DNA of 64,000 bases from Rhizobiales bacterium IMCC20636 (GCA_016865015.1 CP018226.1:3813001-3877000); one strand, 5' to 3'; shown: positions 44,051 through 52,052, counted from the first letter of the stretch. The notes: generated by a model not told the origin, from the letters alone. Translations and numbers: made by a program.

Positions 44051-45584
44051 GTTCGACCACGCTTGGAGTGGCTGGCGTTTCAAGACGCTGAAAATCACCG
44101 GTCATGGCCAGACCAATGTCTTCGACATTGGTCATTCGGGTTTTGACTGATGGCGACAGGCGCCCGCGAAACATGACATGCAGACGGTCGCTGATTTCAA
44201 ACAGTTCTTCCAGCTCCTCGGACACAACCAGAATAGCAACGCCTTCGTCACGCAAATCAATCAGCTTCTGGCGAATGGCTGCCGCAGCGCCCACATCCAC
44301 ACCCCAGGTTGGCTGCGAGACAATCAGGACTTCAGGCCGCAGAGCAATCTCACGGCCAACAATGAATTTCTGCAGATTGCCGCCGGACAGGCTTTGCGCA
44401 GCTGAATTGGGCCCGCCGCACCGCACATCGAAGGCCTCAATCGTCTCGGACGAAAACCGCTTCATACCAGCGAGATCCAGAAAGCCGAATTTGGCCAGTC
44501 CCGATCCAAAGCCGGTGAGCAGACTGTTTTCACTGAGATCATGCTCGGGCACAGCCCCACGGCCCAACCGTTCTTCGGGCACAAAATGCAGGCCAAGCGC
44601 ACGACGGTCTGTTGGTCCGCTCGACCCCAATTCGGTGCCGTTCAGGCAAATGCAGGCAGCTTGCGCGTCCGGCAGAATTGTCTCGCCTGACAACAGACCC
44701 ACCAGGGAGTTCTGGCCGTTTCCTGACACGCCTGCAATGCCCAGAATTTCCCCCGCATGCAGGTTGAGGGAGACATTTTCGAGGGGCGTTGCGAACAGAT
44801 CCTCCGGCGCATAATTCAGCTTTGAGACGGTCAGACGAACCTTGCCCTGTTCCGGGCTGCCACGATTTTCCGCATGTGGCAGATCGCGGCCGATCATCAT
44901 GCGGGCCAAAGACTTGCTGGTTTCCTCACGCGGCACCGTTGTTCCGGTCACCTTGCCATGGCGCAGCACAGTGGCCACGTCGCAGAGTTCGCGGATTTCA
45001 TCGAGCTTGTGGGAAATGAACAGAATCCCGATGCCTTCGCTGGCCAGTTTCTTCAGGGTCCGGAAGAGATCACTCACGCCCTGTGGTGGCAGAACGGAGG
45101 TTGGCTCATCCATGATGATAAGCTTGGGTTCCTGCAACATGCAGCGCAGAATTTCAACGCGCTGACGCTCTCCGACAGACAGGGATTGTACCCGCATATC
45201 CGGCTCGACATTCAGGCCGAACCGCTTGCTCGCCGCTGTAATGCGCGGCGTGATGCTTTTCACCGATCCCTTCATGGCCAGCGCAATGTTTTCAGCCACG
45301 GTGAGTGTGTCGAACAGGGAAAAATGCTGGAACACCATGCCGATACCCAGCGCCCGTGCATGGGCCGGGTTCCTGATCCGGGTTTCCGTACCCAACCATT
45401 CCAAGGTGCCTGCATCCGGCGCCGTTACGCCGTAGATGATCTTCATCAATGTTGACTTGCCTGCGCCATTTTCGCCCAGAACCGCATGAATTTCGCCGGG
45501 CATGACAGTCAGGTCGATTGCATCATTAGCGACCACTGCCGGGTAGATCTTGGAAATGCCTGTGAGCTTCAGCAGCGCGGTCAT
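44043..45584 (-). CDS. BMP-type ABC transporter ATP-binding protein, two domains
   Basis: A 513-residue two-domain ATPase. Domain 1 has Walker A GENGAGKSTLMKIIYG, signature LSVGERQRVEIL and Walker B MDEPTSVLPPQG, the PPQ form being typical of nucleoside-type BMP transporters. Domain 2 has GVSGNGQNSLVGLLSG in place of a canonical Walker A, LSGGNLQKFIVGREI and SQPTWGVDVGAAAAI. The TWGVD in place of TRGVD is shared by this subfamily. The start overlaps the GST gene stop by four bases. Confidence 0.9.
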   Translation of the reverse strand: MTALLKLTGISKIYPAVVANDAIDLTVMPGEIHAVLGENGAGKSTLMKIIYGVTAPDAGTLEWLGTETRIRNPAHARALGIGMVFQHFSLFDTLTVAENIALAMKGSVKSITPRITAASKRFGLNVEPDMRVQSLSVGERQRVEILRCMLQEPKLIIMDEPTSVLPPQGVSDLFRTLKKLASEGIGILFISHKLDEIRELCDVATVLRHGKVTGTTVPREETSKSLARMMIGRDLPHAENRGSPEQGKVRLTVSKLNYAPEDLFATPLENVSLNLHAGEILGIAGVSGNGQNSLVGLLSGETILPDAQAACICLNGTELGSSGPTDRRALGLHFVPEERLGRGAVPEHDLSENSLLTGFGSGLAKFGFLDLAGMKRFSSETIEAFDVRCGGPNSAAQSLSGGNLQKFIVGREIALRPEVLIVSQPTWGVDVGAAAAIRQKLIDLRDEGVAILVVSEELEELFEISDRLHVMFRGRLSPSVKTRMTNVEDIGLAMTGDFQRLETPATPSVVEHA

Positions 45585-46237
45585 GCATCCGCCTCGTCGC
45601 GCATATCATGCAGGCGGTGAATGCCGGGCATTTCAATGAAACCGGGCAAGCGCCGGATGGCTACCAGCCATTTGCGGATCGCCGGATAATCATCATGGTC
45701 GATGCCGCCATCCGGCGACAGAGCCGTATAGGGAAAACAGGCAATGTCGGCGATGGTCGGATTGGACCCGGTCAGGAAATTGTCTCCACGAAACCCCTGC
45801 TCGGTGAGATGGGCTTCCAGTTCGCGCAGAACCATGTGTGCGTTGGTGCGGGCTTTCTCGATGTTCAATGGGCGGCCCAGCATGTCGTGCAGCCTGGCTG
45901 CGCCAGCCGTATCTGTCAGACGCCCGGCAAAAGCGAGCCATTGCAGAATACGGCCTGTCACGCCTGGATCACGGGTTGGAAACCATGTATCCGTGGGATC
46001 AAATTTTTGCGCGAGATAGGCGAGAATGGCCTGACTGTCACACAAGGTCAGATCACCATCGACGAGAACCGGCAGGGTTCCCGCCGGATTGATTGCCAGA
46101 AAATCAGGTTTCTTGTGCTCACCGCCCGGATGAAAATCAATCGCAACGGGCTGGTAGTCGACACCCAACAGCGCCATCAGAAGCCGTGCCTTGTAGGCAC
46201 TGCCGGACAGAATATAATCGTAAAGCTGCAACCCCAT
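45581..46237 (-). CDS. Glutathione S-transferase-like protein, possible NdmE-type partner
   Basis: A 218-residue GST-fold protein. The N-terminal thioredoxin-like domain has LYDYILSGSAYKARLLMALL, the cis-Pro segment PAGTLPVLVDGDLTLCDSQAILAYLA, and the helical C-terminal domain begins near residue 90 with the conserved NPTIADIACFPY (N-capping) motif. Its start codon overlaps the stop of the oxygenase gene (TGATG) and its stop overlaps the ABC ATPase start. NdmE, a GST-like protein, is required for N7-demethylation by NdmC/NdmD in caffeine-degrading Pseudomonas; a similar structural role here is inference. A conventional glutathione-dependent role is the alternative. Confidence 0.88.
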   Translation of the reverse strand: MGLQLYDYILSGSAYKARLLMALLGVDYQPVAIDFHPGGEHKKPDFLAINPAGTLPVLVDGDLTLCDSQAILAYLAQKFDPTDTWFPTRDPGVTGRILQWLAFAGRLTDTAGAARLHDMLGRPLNIEKARTNAHMVLRELEAHLTEQGFRGDNFLTGSNPTIADIACFPYTALSPDGGIDHDDYPAIRKWLVAIRRLPGFIEMPGIHRLHDMRDEADA

Positions 46238-47088
46238 CAGCGTGCCACCAATTGCGCGCCATAGGTCATGCCCTTGCGTTTCAGCCAACGGCGATATGCC
46301 ACTGATGTTGTGTCGGCGCGGGTGGGGATTTCCATTTTGGGATCGAGCGGCAACAGACGCGGGATCTGGTTTTCCAATATGGAGCGATCCTGCAGAAAGA
46401 TCATTTGCTGAAACTGCACGAGATCGGTCTGGTTGCTGTCTTCATCATAAAGCGCCATCCAGGCATAGGCATCACACAATTCCTCAGAAATGGGCCGCAC
46501 AAACAATCCGATTACATCCCATGCACCCGGACGAGGTGGACTGGTTTTGTAGAGGATCGATACACAGGGTGCCGGCACCCGATACATGTAGTCGGTCATC
46601 TGTCCTTCCTCGGCGGATTTGGCCGCCTGGGGCTGGAAGAACCGCACCTTGGTGGCCCAGACCTCATCAACCGTATCGCGGATTTCAACCTTGTAAGGCT
46701 CAACCTCGGTGTGCGGCTCGGCACCCAGAATATCGGTGTGGACGAAGGGGAAATGCGCAATGTCGAGAAAGTTCTCCACCACCCGCAATGGCGAGGCTTT
46801 TACCCGTACCGGCCCGCAATCCACCATGCGCCGGCCCTCTTCAGCGGCTTCCGGAATGTCGAACAACGCGTGTTCGGGTCGGCCTATGGAGGACCAGACA
46901 TGGCCGTAGCGAAGGGTGAGCGGACACTCGCTTCCGTCTGCTGCGGTCACCTTGATCTGGTCATCGGCTGCGCGCAGGATCGTCAGTGTCTCTCCCATCA
47001 GGACAACTGTTTCAGGCTGTCCCTCAATGAGCAGATTTTCAATTGCAACCGGATACCAATCATTGCGCGCGACATCAGAGATCGTCAT
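46237..47088 (-). CDS. Rieske-oxygenase catalytic subunit lacking the [2Fe-2S] ligands
   Basis: A 283-residue protein of the NdmA/VanA-like Rieske oxygenase class. The catalytic domain is intact: N106-F-L-D109-I-A-H112-F-P-F-V-H117 supplies the bridging Asp and two His iron ligands, and D234 in LQDRSILENQ is the candidate third ligand; the C terminus ADTTSVAYRRWL is also typical. The N-terminal part still reads like a Rieske fold (RNDWYPVA, LMGETLTILRA) but the CxH...CxxH cluster ligands are gone. The cluster is supplied, presumably, by the neighbouring Rieske protein, whose stop overlaps this start by four bases. Substrate inferred to be a methylated purine. Confidence 0.87.
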   Translation of the reverse strand: MTISDVARNDWYPVAIENLLIEGQPETVVLMGETLTILRAADDQIKVTAADGSECPLTLRYGHVWSSIGRPEHALFDIPEAAEEGRRMVDCGPVRVKASPLRVVENFLDIAHFPFVHTDILGAEPHTEVEPYKVEIRDTVDEVWATKVRFFQPQAAKSAEEGQMTDYMYRVPAPCVSILYKTSPPRPGAWDVIGLFVRPISEELCDAYAWMALYDEDSNQTDLVQFQQMIFLQDRSILENQIPRLLPLDPKMEIPTRADTTSVAYRRWLKRKGMTYGAQLVAR

Positions 47089-47858
47089 GGCCGCATCTCC
47101 CCTGCGCTGGCATCCCATGAATTGACCATTGTGCCCATATTTTCAGCAGACCATCGAAAGCGCTCTGCCCAGCGCGACAGGGAAATTCGCAAATCGACCG
47201 GCAAATCCGGGTTTGTCTGAATATGCAGCATTGTTTTTCCGGGCGTGACTTTCTGGAAATGTATCATCAATTGCAGACTGGCCGCTTCAGTTGTCGATTC
47301 AAGCACAAGACTGGTCTGGTTTTCCGCAATGATCGACGCTTCTGCAGGCGCAGTTTCACCTGCGCCGGAAAGCGGAATGCAAGTTTCTGCCAACAGCTTT
47401 CGCAAGTCCGCTTCATCCCTGTTGACTGACAGGCTACGCAGGCCCTGCCCGCCAAATGTTGGCAGATCAGGTGGATTGTCGGCGTTTTGCGATATCCAAA
47501 TGACGCCATCATACTCCCGGCAAAGATAGGTGTTGGCACCAATGGATGCGGGCGGCGTCATGTCCGGATGCGCAGGAATATGACGGCAGGCGCCATCTTC
47601 ACCATATTGCCAGCCATGATAGATGCAGGACAGACGCTCGCCTCTGACAAAGCCGAAGGACAGGCGCATGCCGCGATGGGGGCAGCGATTGTCAAAGGCG
47701 CTGACCTGGCCGGACCGGGAGCGCCAGACAACCAGATCCAGCGGCTGCGTCGCGTCGATCTGCGCGCGCATGACACCGGCAACCGGCAGGTCGGCCGACA
47801 GCACGACCGGAACCCAACCGTCAGACCCTTGATCGTTTTCCGTAAGCCCGGCGTTCAT
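47085..47858 (-). CDS. Rieske [2Fe-2S] protein, partner of the catalytic subunit
   Basis: A 257-residue protein whose N-terminal half is a Rieske domain with all four ligands: Cys59-x-His61 (CPHRGM) and Cys78-x2-His81 (CIYHGWQYG), followed by CRHIPAHPD as in aromatic-ring-hydroxylating oxygenases. The C-terminal 120 residues (SLQLMIHFQKVTPGKTMLHI) resemble the beta-sheet of an oxygenase catalytic domain but have no DxxHxxxxH iron site. No flavin or NAD domain is present, so a separate reductase is needed. The ATG at 47858 is used; TTG at 47879 is possible. It is first in the coupled oxygenase-GST-transporter genes. Confidence 0.88.
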   Translation of the reverse strand: MNAGLTENDQGSDGWVPVVLSADLPVAGVMRAQIDATQPLDLVVWRSRSGQVSAFDNRCPHRGMRLSFGFVRGERLSCIYHGWQYGEDGACRHIPAHPDMTPPASIGANTYLCREYDGVIWISQNADNPPDLPTFGGQGLRSLSVNRDEADLRKLLAETCIPLSGAGETAPAEASIIAENQTSLVLESTTEAASLQLMIHFQKVTPGKTMLHIQTNPDLPVDLRISLSRWAERFRWSAENMGTMVNSWDASAGEMRP

Positions 47859-47920
47859 CAGTTTAAGCAACCCATACAATGCCCCGGCGAGAATCCAGGC
47901 TTCAAATCAATGACGGAAAA

Positions 47921-47935
47921 CATGCAATTTGCATG
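47921..47935. promoter_or_regulatory. Palindrome CATGCAATTTGCATG upstream of the Rieske gene
   Basis: A perfect 7+1+7 inverted repeat in the 126-base gap between the acylphosphatase-like gene and the Rieske gene, 63 bases upstream of the latter's start. It is a candidate operator for the oxygenase operon; the binding protein is unknown, with the nearby RpiR regulator the obvious candidate. Confidence 0.45.
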
Positions 47936-47984
47936 CCACCAAACACCACTTCAGGGTATAACAGACAACTATGTTGCCGCTGAA

Positions 47985-48305
47985 TCAATCCGCCTGTGTC
48001 AGGATTTTGAACCCGTTTGGCATAGGACCATCAGAATCGTGTGGACAACGTACAACCGTTTCAACCCATACGGTTATGGGTCCGAGACTACACCCAAGTT
48101 CCATGGCATCGAGCAGCTCTTCCGGACCACTGGCCAGAGCCTCTATGAACCCACCAGCCGCATTTTTACGGACCCAGCCATTGAGCCCAAGACGGTTTGC
48201 GCGATGGCATATCCAGTCAAGGAAATCAGGATCGCTGACATCGCCTGAAAATCTGAACAGTTCGGTTTGTCGGTTCATCATGAGAGGCTGAGTATCTCTG
48301 ATCAT
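47985..48305 (-). CDS. Acylphosphatase-like small protein
   Basis: A protein of 106 residues (or 98 from the ATG at 48281). The segment RANRLGLNGWVRKNAAGGFIEALASGP matches the core of acylphosphatases, including the conserved Gly-Trp-Val-Arg and the Asn that follows. The usual N-terminal substrate loop (GRVQGVGFR) is replaced by SGDVSDPDFLDW, so the catalytic Arg is missing and activity is doubtful. The ATG at 48305 overlaps the RpiR stop, suggesting co-translation with the regulator. Confidence 0.65.
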   Translation of the reverse strand: MIRDTQPLMMNRQTELFRFSGDVSDPDFLDWICHRANRLGLNGWVRKNAAGGFIEALASGPEELLDAMELGCSLGPITVWVETVVRCPHDSDGPMPNGFKILTQAD

Positions 48306-49207
48306 TTGAATTTGCGAAACAGGCGGGTGCTGTCAAACAGGGTTTCCAGATCCTGCATGCGCTGTTCTGTTGTATCCCATAATGTTTTCTGAATGTCAGC
48401 GATCATGGTTTCAATCAGAACCAGCAACGCTGCATTGGAATCCCATGCCGAGGGCACCTCAATGCGGCTGGTAAAGGTCAGATTTGCATGTTGCGCGATG
48501 GGCGAGCGCCACTGGTCGGTCAACAGGATGATGCTGACACCCCGCTCTTTCGCGGTTTCCGCAAGCTTGAGCAGATCATTCTGATAACGACGGACATCGA
48601 GCATGACGAGCACATCCTGCGGCTTCATGTCCATGGCATAATGCGGCCATGCGGCATCGCTGGAGGGTATCAGTGTTGTGCCGGAGCGGATCATCTGCAG
48701 ATGCAGGAACAGATATTCTGCCAGCGTATGCGTGATGCGGCCACCGGCAATGAACACTGCGCTGTCGCGATTGGCCAGCATCCGGCAGGCACTGTCAAAG
48801 GCATCGGGATCGATCTGGGAAAAGGTCTGCCGCAAATTCTGCAGGATTGCGTCAGCAAAGCGATTGAGGATGTGAGTGTCGGGAACCTCAGCGGACCAGC
48901 GCTCATGCTTTTCCAGCGGATTTGAAATCTTGGCTTCCAACTCGTCGCGCAAGGCTGCCTGAAAGGCTGGAAAGCCGGAAAAACCAAGCTTTTGAATCAT
49001 GCGGGCAACTGTCGGTGTGGAGACAGCTGCATTCTCAGCAACCTTGGTGATGCTGGAGAGGCCTGATACCGGCCAGTTTTCCATCAGTTGAACCGCCAAT
49101 TGGCGTTCGGCCCGTGTCAGATCATCAAATCCGCTTTGCAAACGCTCATAGACCGTGGTGACATGATTTTCAGGATCGGGGACTTTCACGTCGAATTCTC
49201 CAAGCAT
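48302..49207 (-). CDS. MurR/RpiR-family transcriptional regulator
   Basis: A 301-residue regulator. The N-terminal HTH_6 domain (LTRAERQLAVQLMENWPVSGLSSITKVAENAAVSTPTVARMIQKLGFSGF region, about 28-78) is followed by a SIS domain (about 125-260; DSAVFIAGGRITHTLAEYLFLHL, PQDVLVMLDVRRYQNDLLKLAE). SIS domains usually bind phosphosugars. It is upstream of, and in the same direction as, the oxygenase operon and divergent from the formylglutamate amidohydrolase/TRAP genes, so it may control either or both. Confidence 0.9.
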   Translation of the reverse strand: MLGEFDVKVPDPENHVTTVYERLQSGFDDLTRAERQLAVQLMENWPVSGLSSITKVAENAAVSTPTVARMIQKLGFSGFPAFQAALRDELEAKISNPLEKHERWSAEVPDTHILNRFADAILQNLRQTFSQIDPDAFDSACRMLANRDSAVFIAGGRITHTLAEYLFLHLQMIRSGTTLIPSSDAAWPHYAMDMKPQDVLVMLDVRRYQNDLLKLAETAKERGVSIILLTDQWRSPIAQHANLTFTSRIEVPSAWDSNAALLVLIETMIADIQKTLWDTTEQRMQDLETLFDSTRLFRKFK

Positions 49208-49273
49208 GGCCGGATGCTGTTTCTGACCCAGTCAATGGCCTGTTCAAAACTTGCATCCAATTTAGAAAAGATA

Positions 49274-49300
49274 TTGACAGTTTAATCCAGTCTGTACAAT
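49274..49300 (+). promoter_or_regulatory. Possible sigma-70 promoter for the TRAP/gamma-glutamyl operon
   Basis: TTGACA at 49274-49279 and TACAAT at 49295-49300, with a 15-base spacer that is two short of ideal, upstream of the plus-strand gene starting at 49346. Both hexamers are near consensus; the short spacing lowers confidence. Confidence 0.4.
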
Positions 49301-49345
49301 CCTCTTCAAAATGGCCGTCTTTGAAACCGTGCAACAGGAATTGCC

Positions 49346-50155
49346 TTGCAGTCCACACACACCCTCTTCGATGCAGCAGATGGTCCGGCATTTCAAACCA
49401 TCAACGCCAACGGTGCAAGCGACATTGTGCTGGTGTGCGAACATGCCAGCAACATTATTCCATCCGCTCTGGATGGGTTGGGCCTGACAGAAGCTGCCTT
49501 GCAAAGCCATGCGGCCTGGGACCCGGGGGCCGAAGCCGTTGCGCTGTTGCTGTCGCAATCTCTCGATGCGGTACTGATCTCTGCCGGGTTTTCCCGTCTG
49601 GTTTATGATCTCAACCGTCCGCCCGAGCACCCGGACGCGATGCGTGCAGTTAGCGAGATTTACGAGGTTCCGGGCAATGCAAACCTGTCCCCGCAGGACA
49701 GAAGTGCCCGCACCGACGGTCTCTACAAGCCGTTTCATGACGAAATCGACAGGGTTCTGGATCGCTATCAGGCAGAAAATCGCACGCCGGTGCTTGTCAC
49801 AATTCATACATTCACGCCGGTCTATCTTGGCCAGAAACGTGCAGTGGAGATTGGCGTCCTGCATGATACGACCGATACCCGGCTCGCCGATCAGATTTTG
49901 GACGCGGCACAAACCATCACCGATTTTGTCACCCTTCGGAATGAGCCATACGGGCCGGAAGATGGCGTGGCCCATTCACTTCAAATGCATGCGTTGCCAC
50001 GCGGCATCTTGAATGTGATGCTTGAAATCCGAAACGATCTGGTCACAACTGCAGAACAGCAGATCAAGGTGGCGCAGATTATCGAAAGCCTATTGCTTTG
50101 CGCGATAGCGAAAGCGCCGACCCAAAATCCGGCCTCAGCAGGAGCACAAGCGTAG
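49346..50155 (+). CDS. N-formylglutamate amidohydrolase family protein
   Basis: A 269-residue zinc-dependent amidohydrolase-like protein of the FGase family. Conserved features: IVLVCEHASNIIP, HAAWDPGAEAVALLLSQSL, SRLVYDLNRPPEHPDAM, VTIHTFTPVY and a C-terminal LEIRNDLV. FGases release glutamate from N-formylglutamate. It starts at TTG 49346 with AGGAA upstream; no ATG is suitable. It precedes a TRAP transporter and, further on, a gamma-glutamylating synthetase, so hydrolysis of a gamma-glutamyl conjugate is an attractive but unproven function. Confidence 0.87.
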   Translation: MQSTHTLFDAADGPAFQTINANGASDIVLVCEHASNIIPSALDGLGLTEAALQSHAAWDPGAEAVALLLSQSLDAVLISAGFSRLVYDLNRPPEHPDAMRAVSEIYEVPGNANLSPQDRSARTDGLYKPFHDEIDRVLDRYQAENRTPVLVTIHTFTPVYLGQKRAVEIGVLHDTTDTRLADQILDAAQTITDFVTLRNEPYGPEDGVAHSLQMHALPRGILNVMLEIRNDLVTTAEQQIKVAQIIESLLLCAIAKAPTQNPASAGAQA

Positions 50156-50158
50156 CCC

Positions 50159-50665
50159 ATGCCGCAATCGATCAAACTCCTTGTCCGATACATTGATGCG
50201 TTCAACTATCGCATTGGCCGGTTTGCGATGTATCTGCTGTTTGTCATGATGGGCATCTTGCTGTGGTCCTCATTTTCAAAGACGTTTCTGCTGCCTTCTT
50301 TGTGGACGCTGGAAATGGCGCAGTTCACGCTGACTGCCTATTACATTCTGGGCGGCGCCTATTCGATGCAGATGGGCGAGCATGTGCGCATGGATCTGTT
50401 TTACGGATCATGGTCGGAGCGCACCAAGGCGTGGGTCGATGCCTTCACCATCTGCTTCCTGATCTTTTATCTGGGGATCCTGCTGTATGGCGGTTACGAG
50501 AGCACCAGTTATGCGTTGCAATATGGCGAGCGCAGCCCGACCGCCTGGCGGCCCTATATGTCACCGATCAAGATCATCATGTGCTTCGGTATTCTTCTGA
50601 TGCTGCTTCAGGCCATTTCGAGCTTCTTCAAGGACGTCGCAAAACTGCGCGGCGAGGAGATCTAG
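50159..50665 (+). CDS. TRAP transporter small permease (DctQ type)
   Basis: A 168-residue inner-membrane protein with four hydrophobic segments (IGRFAMYLLFVMMGILLW, LEMAQFTLTAYYILGGAYS, AFTICFLIFYLGILLYGG, IIMCFGILLMLLQAI). The WTLEMAQF and GEHVRMDLFYG positions are typical of DctQ. It starts three bases after the amidohydrolase stop and abuts the large permease gene. Confidence 0.88.
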   Translation: MPQSIKLLVRYIDAFNYRIGRFAMYLLFVMMGILLWSSFSKTFLLPSLWTLEMAQFTLTAYYILGGAYSMQMGEHVRMDLFYGSWSERTKAWVDAFTICFLIFYLGILLYGGYESTSYALQYGERSPTAWRPYMSPIKIIMCFGILLMLLQAISSFFKDVAKLRGEEI

Positions 50666-51988
50666 ATGTCCTATGAAGTAATCGCCATGATCATGTTTGC
50701 CTGCATGATGCTGATGATGATGACGGGGCAGCGCATCTTTGCGGCCATCGGCTTTGTGGCCGTTATCGTGGCGCTGCCCTTGTGGGGCACCGGCGGGTTC
50801 AACATTGCGTTTTCAGCCTCCATGAAGCTTATGAAATGGTATCCGCTGCTGACACTGCCGCTGTTTATCTTCATGGGCTATGTGCTGTCGGAATCCCGCC
50901 TGGCGGATGATCTGTACAAGATGTTTCATGTCTGGATGGGACCGCTGAATGGCGGTCTGGCGATTGGCACCATTTTGCTGATGGTGCTGATTTCCGCAAT
51001 GAACGGCCTGTCAGTGGCCGGAATGGCCATCGGGGCAACGATTGCCCTGCCGGAGTTGCTGAAGCGGGGTTACGACAAGCAGATGGTGACGGGGGTCATC
51101 CAGGCAGGCTCCTCGCTTGGCATTCTGGTGCCGCCCTCGGTCGTGCTTGTGCTCTATGCCATGATTGCGCGGCAACCGGTTGGGCAATTGTGGCTGGCGG
51201 GCGTGTTCCCCGGCCTGATGATGGCCACACTGTTCATTTTGTATGTCGTGATCCGCTGCAAGTTTCAGCCACATCTGGGGCCTGCGCTCACCGATGATGA
51301 ACGCAATGTGCCGATGTCGGAAAAGCTGCGTCTGTTGCGCGCGGGCGCACTGCCCTTCATCATTTTTGCCGCCATGATGGTGCCGTTTCTGAATGGCTGG
51401 ACCAGCCTTGTAGAAAGCTCTGCCATTGGCGCGCTGACGGCAGTGATTGCCGCTGTGCTGAAGGGGCGTTTCACACGCGAAGTGTTTGAAAATTCGACCC
51501 GGAAGACCCTGGCGATTTCCTGCATGTTCATGTGGATCATTCTGGCAGCGCTGTGCTTTGGTGCCGTATTTGACGGGCTGGGCGCGGTGAAGGCGATTGA
51601 AGGCTTCTTTGTCGGACGGCTGGGTCTCAGCCCCTGGGAAATCCTGATCCTGATGCAATTGTCCTATCTGATCCTGGGCACGTTTCTGGATGATACGGCG
51701 ATGCTGGTGATTGTCGCGCCGCTCTATGTGCCCTTGGTAAAGATGCTTGGATTTGATCTGATCTGGTATGGAATTCTGTACACCATCACCTGTCAAATCG
51801 CTTACATGACACCGCCTTTCGGCTACAATCTGTTCCTGATGCGTGCGATGGCGCCGAAGGAGGTGACTCTGAAAGACATCTATATTTCCATCATTCCGTT
51901 TGTATTTGTTATGCTGATTGGTCTGGCCCTCGTGACCGCCTTTCCGCAGATCGCCCTTTGGCTTCCCGAATATGTGTATGGCAAATAG
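50666..51988 (+). CDS. TRAP transporter large permease (DctM type)
   Basis: A 440-residue membrane protein with about 12 hydrophobic segments. DctM features include PLLTLPLFIFMGYVLSESRLADDLY, MNGLSVAGMAIGATIALPELLKRGYDK, QAGSSLGILVPPSVVLVLYAMI and GTFLDDTAMLVIVAPLYVPLV. It forms the ion-driven channel together with DctQ. The binding-protein gene follows 64 bases later, an order (Q, M, P) found in many alphaproteobacteria. Confidence 0.9.
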   Translation: MSYEVIAMIMFACMMLMMMTGQRIFAAIGFVAVIVALPLWGTGGFNIAFSASMKLMKWYPLLTLPLFIFMGYVLSESRLADDLYKMFHVWMGPLNGGLAIGTILLMVLISAMNGLSVAGMAIGATIALPELLKRGYDKQMVTGVIQAGSSLGILVPPSVVLVLYAMIARQPVGQLWLAGVFPGLMMATLFILYVVIRCKFQPHLGPALTDDERNVPMSEKLRLLRAGALPFIIFAAMMVPFLNGWTSLVESSAIGALTAVIAAVLKGRFTREVFENSTRKTLAISCMFMWIILAALCFGAVFDGLGAVKAIEGFFVGRLGLSPWEILILMQLSYLILGTFLDDTAMLVIVAPLYVPLVKMLGFDLIWYGILYTITCQIAYMTPPFGYNLFLMRAMAPKEVTLKDIYISIIPFVFVMLIGLALVTAFPQIALWLPEYVYGK

Positions 51989-52052
51989 CCGACACATCGG
52001 TAGGCGAAACCTGACCCGGTATGATCCGCGGTCGTAAACTGAGGAGAATGAG

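Noticed and set aside
46237-47858. A frameshift splitting one ordinary Rieske oxygenase gene
   Set aside because: The two products each contain parts of both domains, together exceed a normal 350-residue oxygenase by nearly 200 residues, and use a clean ATGA overlap, so they are two proteins and not one broken gene.
47487-48248. A 253-codon plus-strand frame across the Rieske and acylphosphatase-like genes
   Set aside because: It overlaps two minus-strand genes with recognisable motifs and crosses their intergenic control region; it has no motif of its own.
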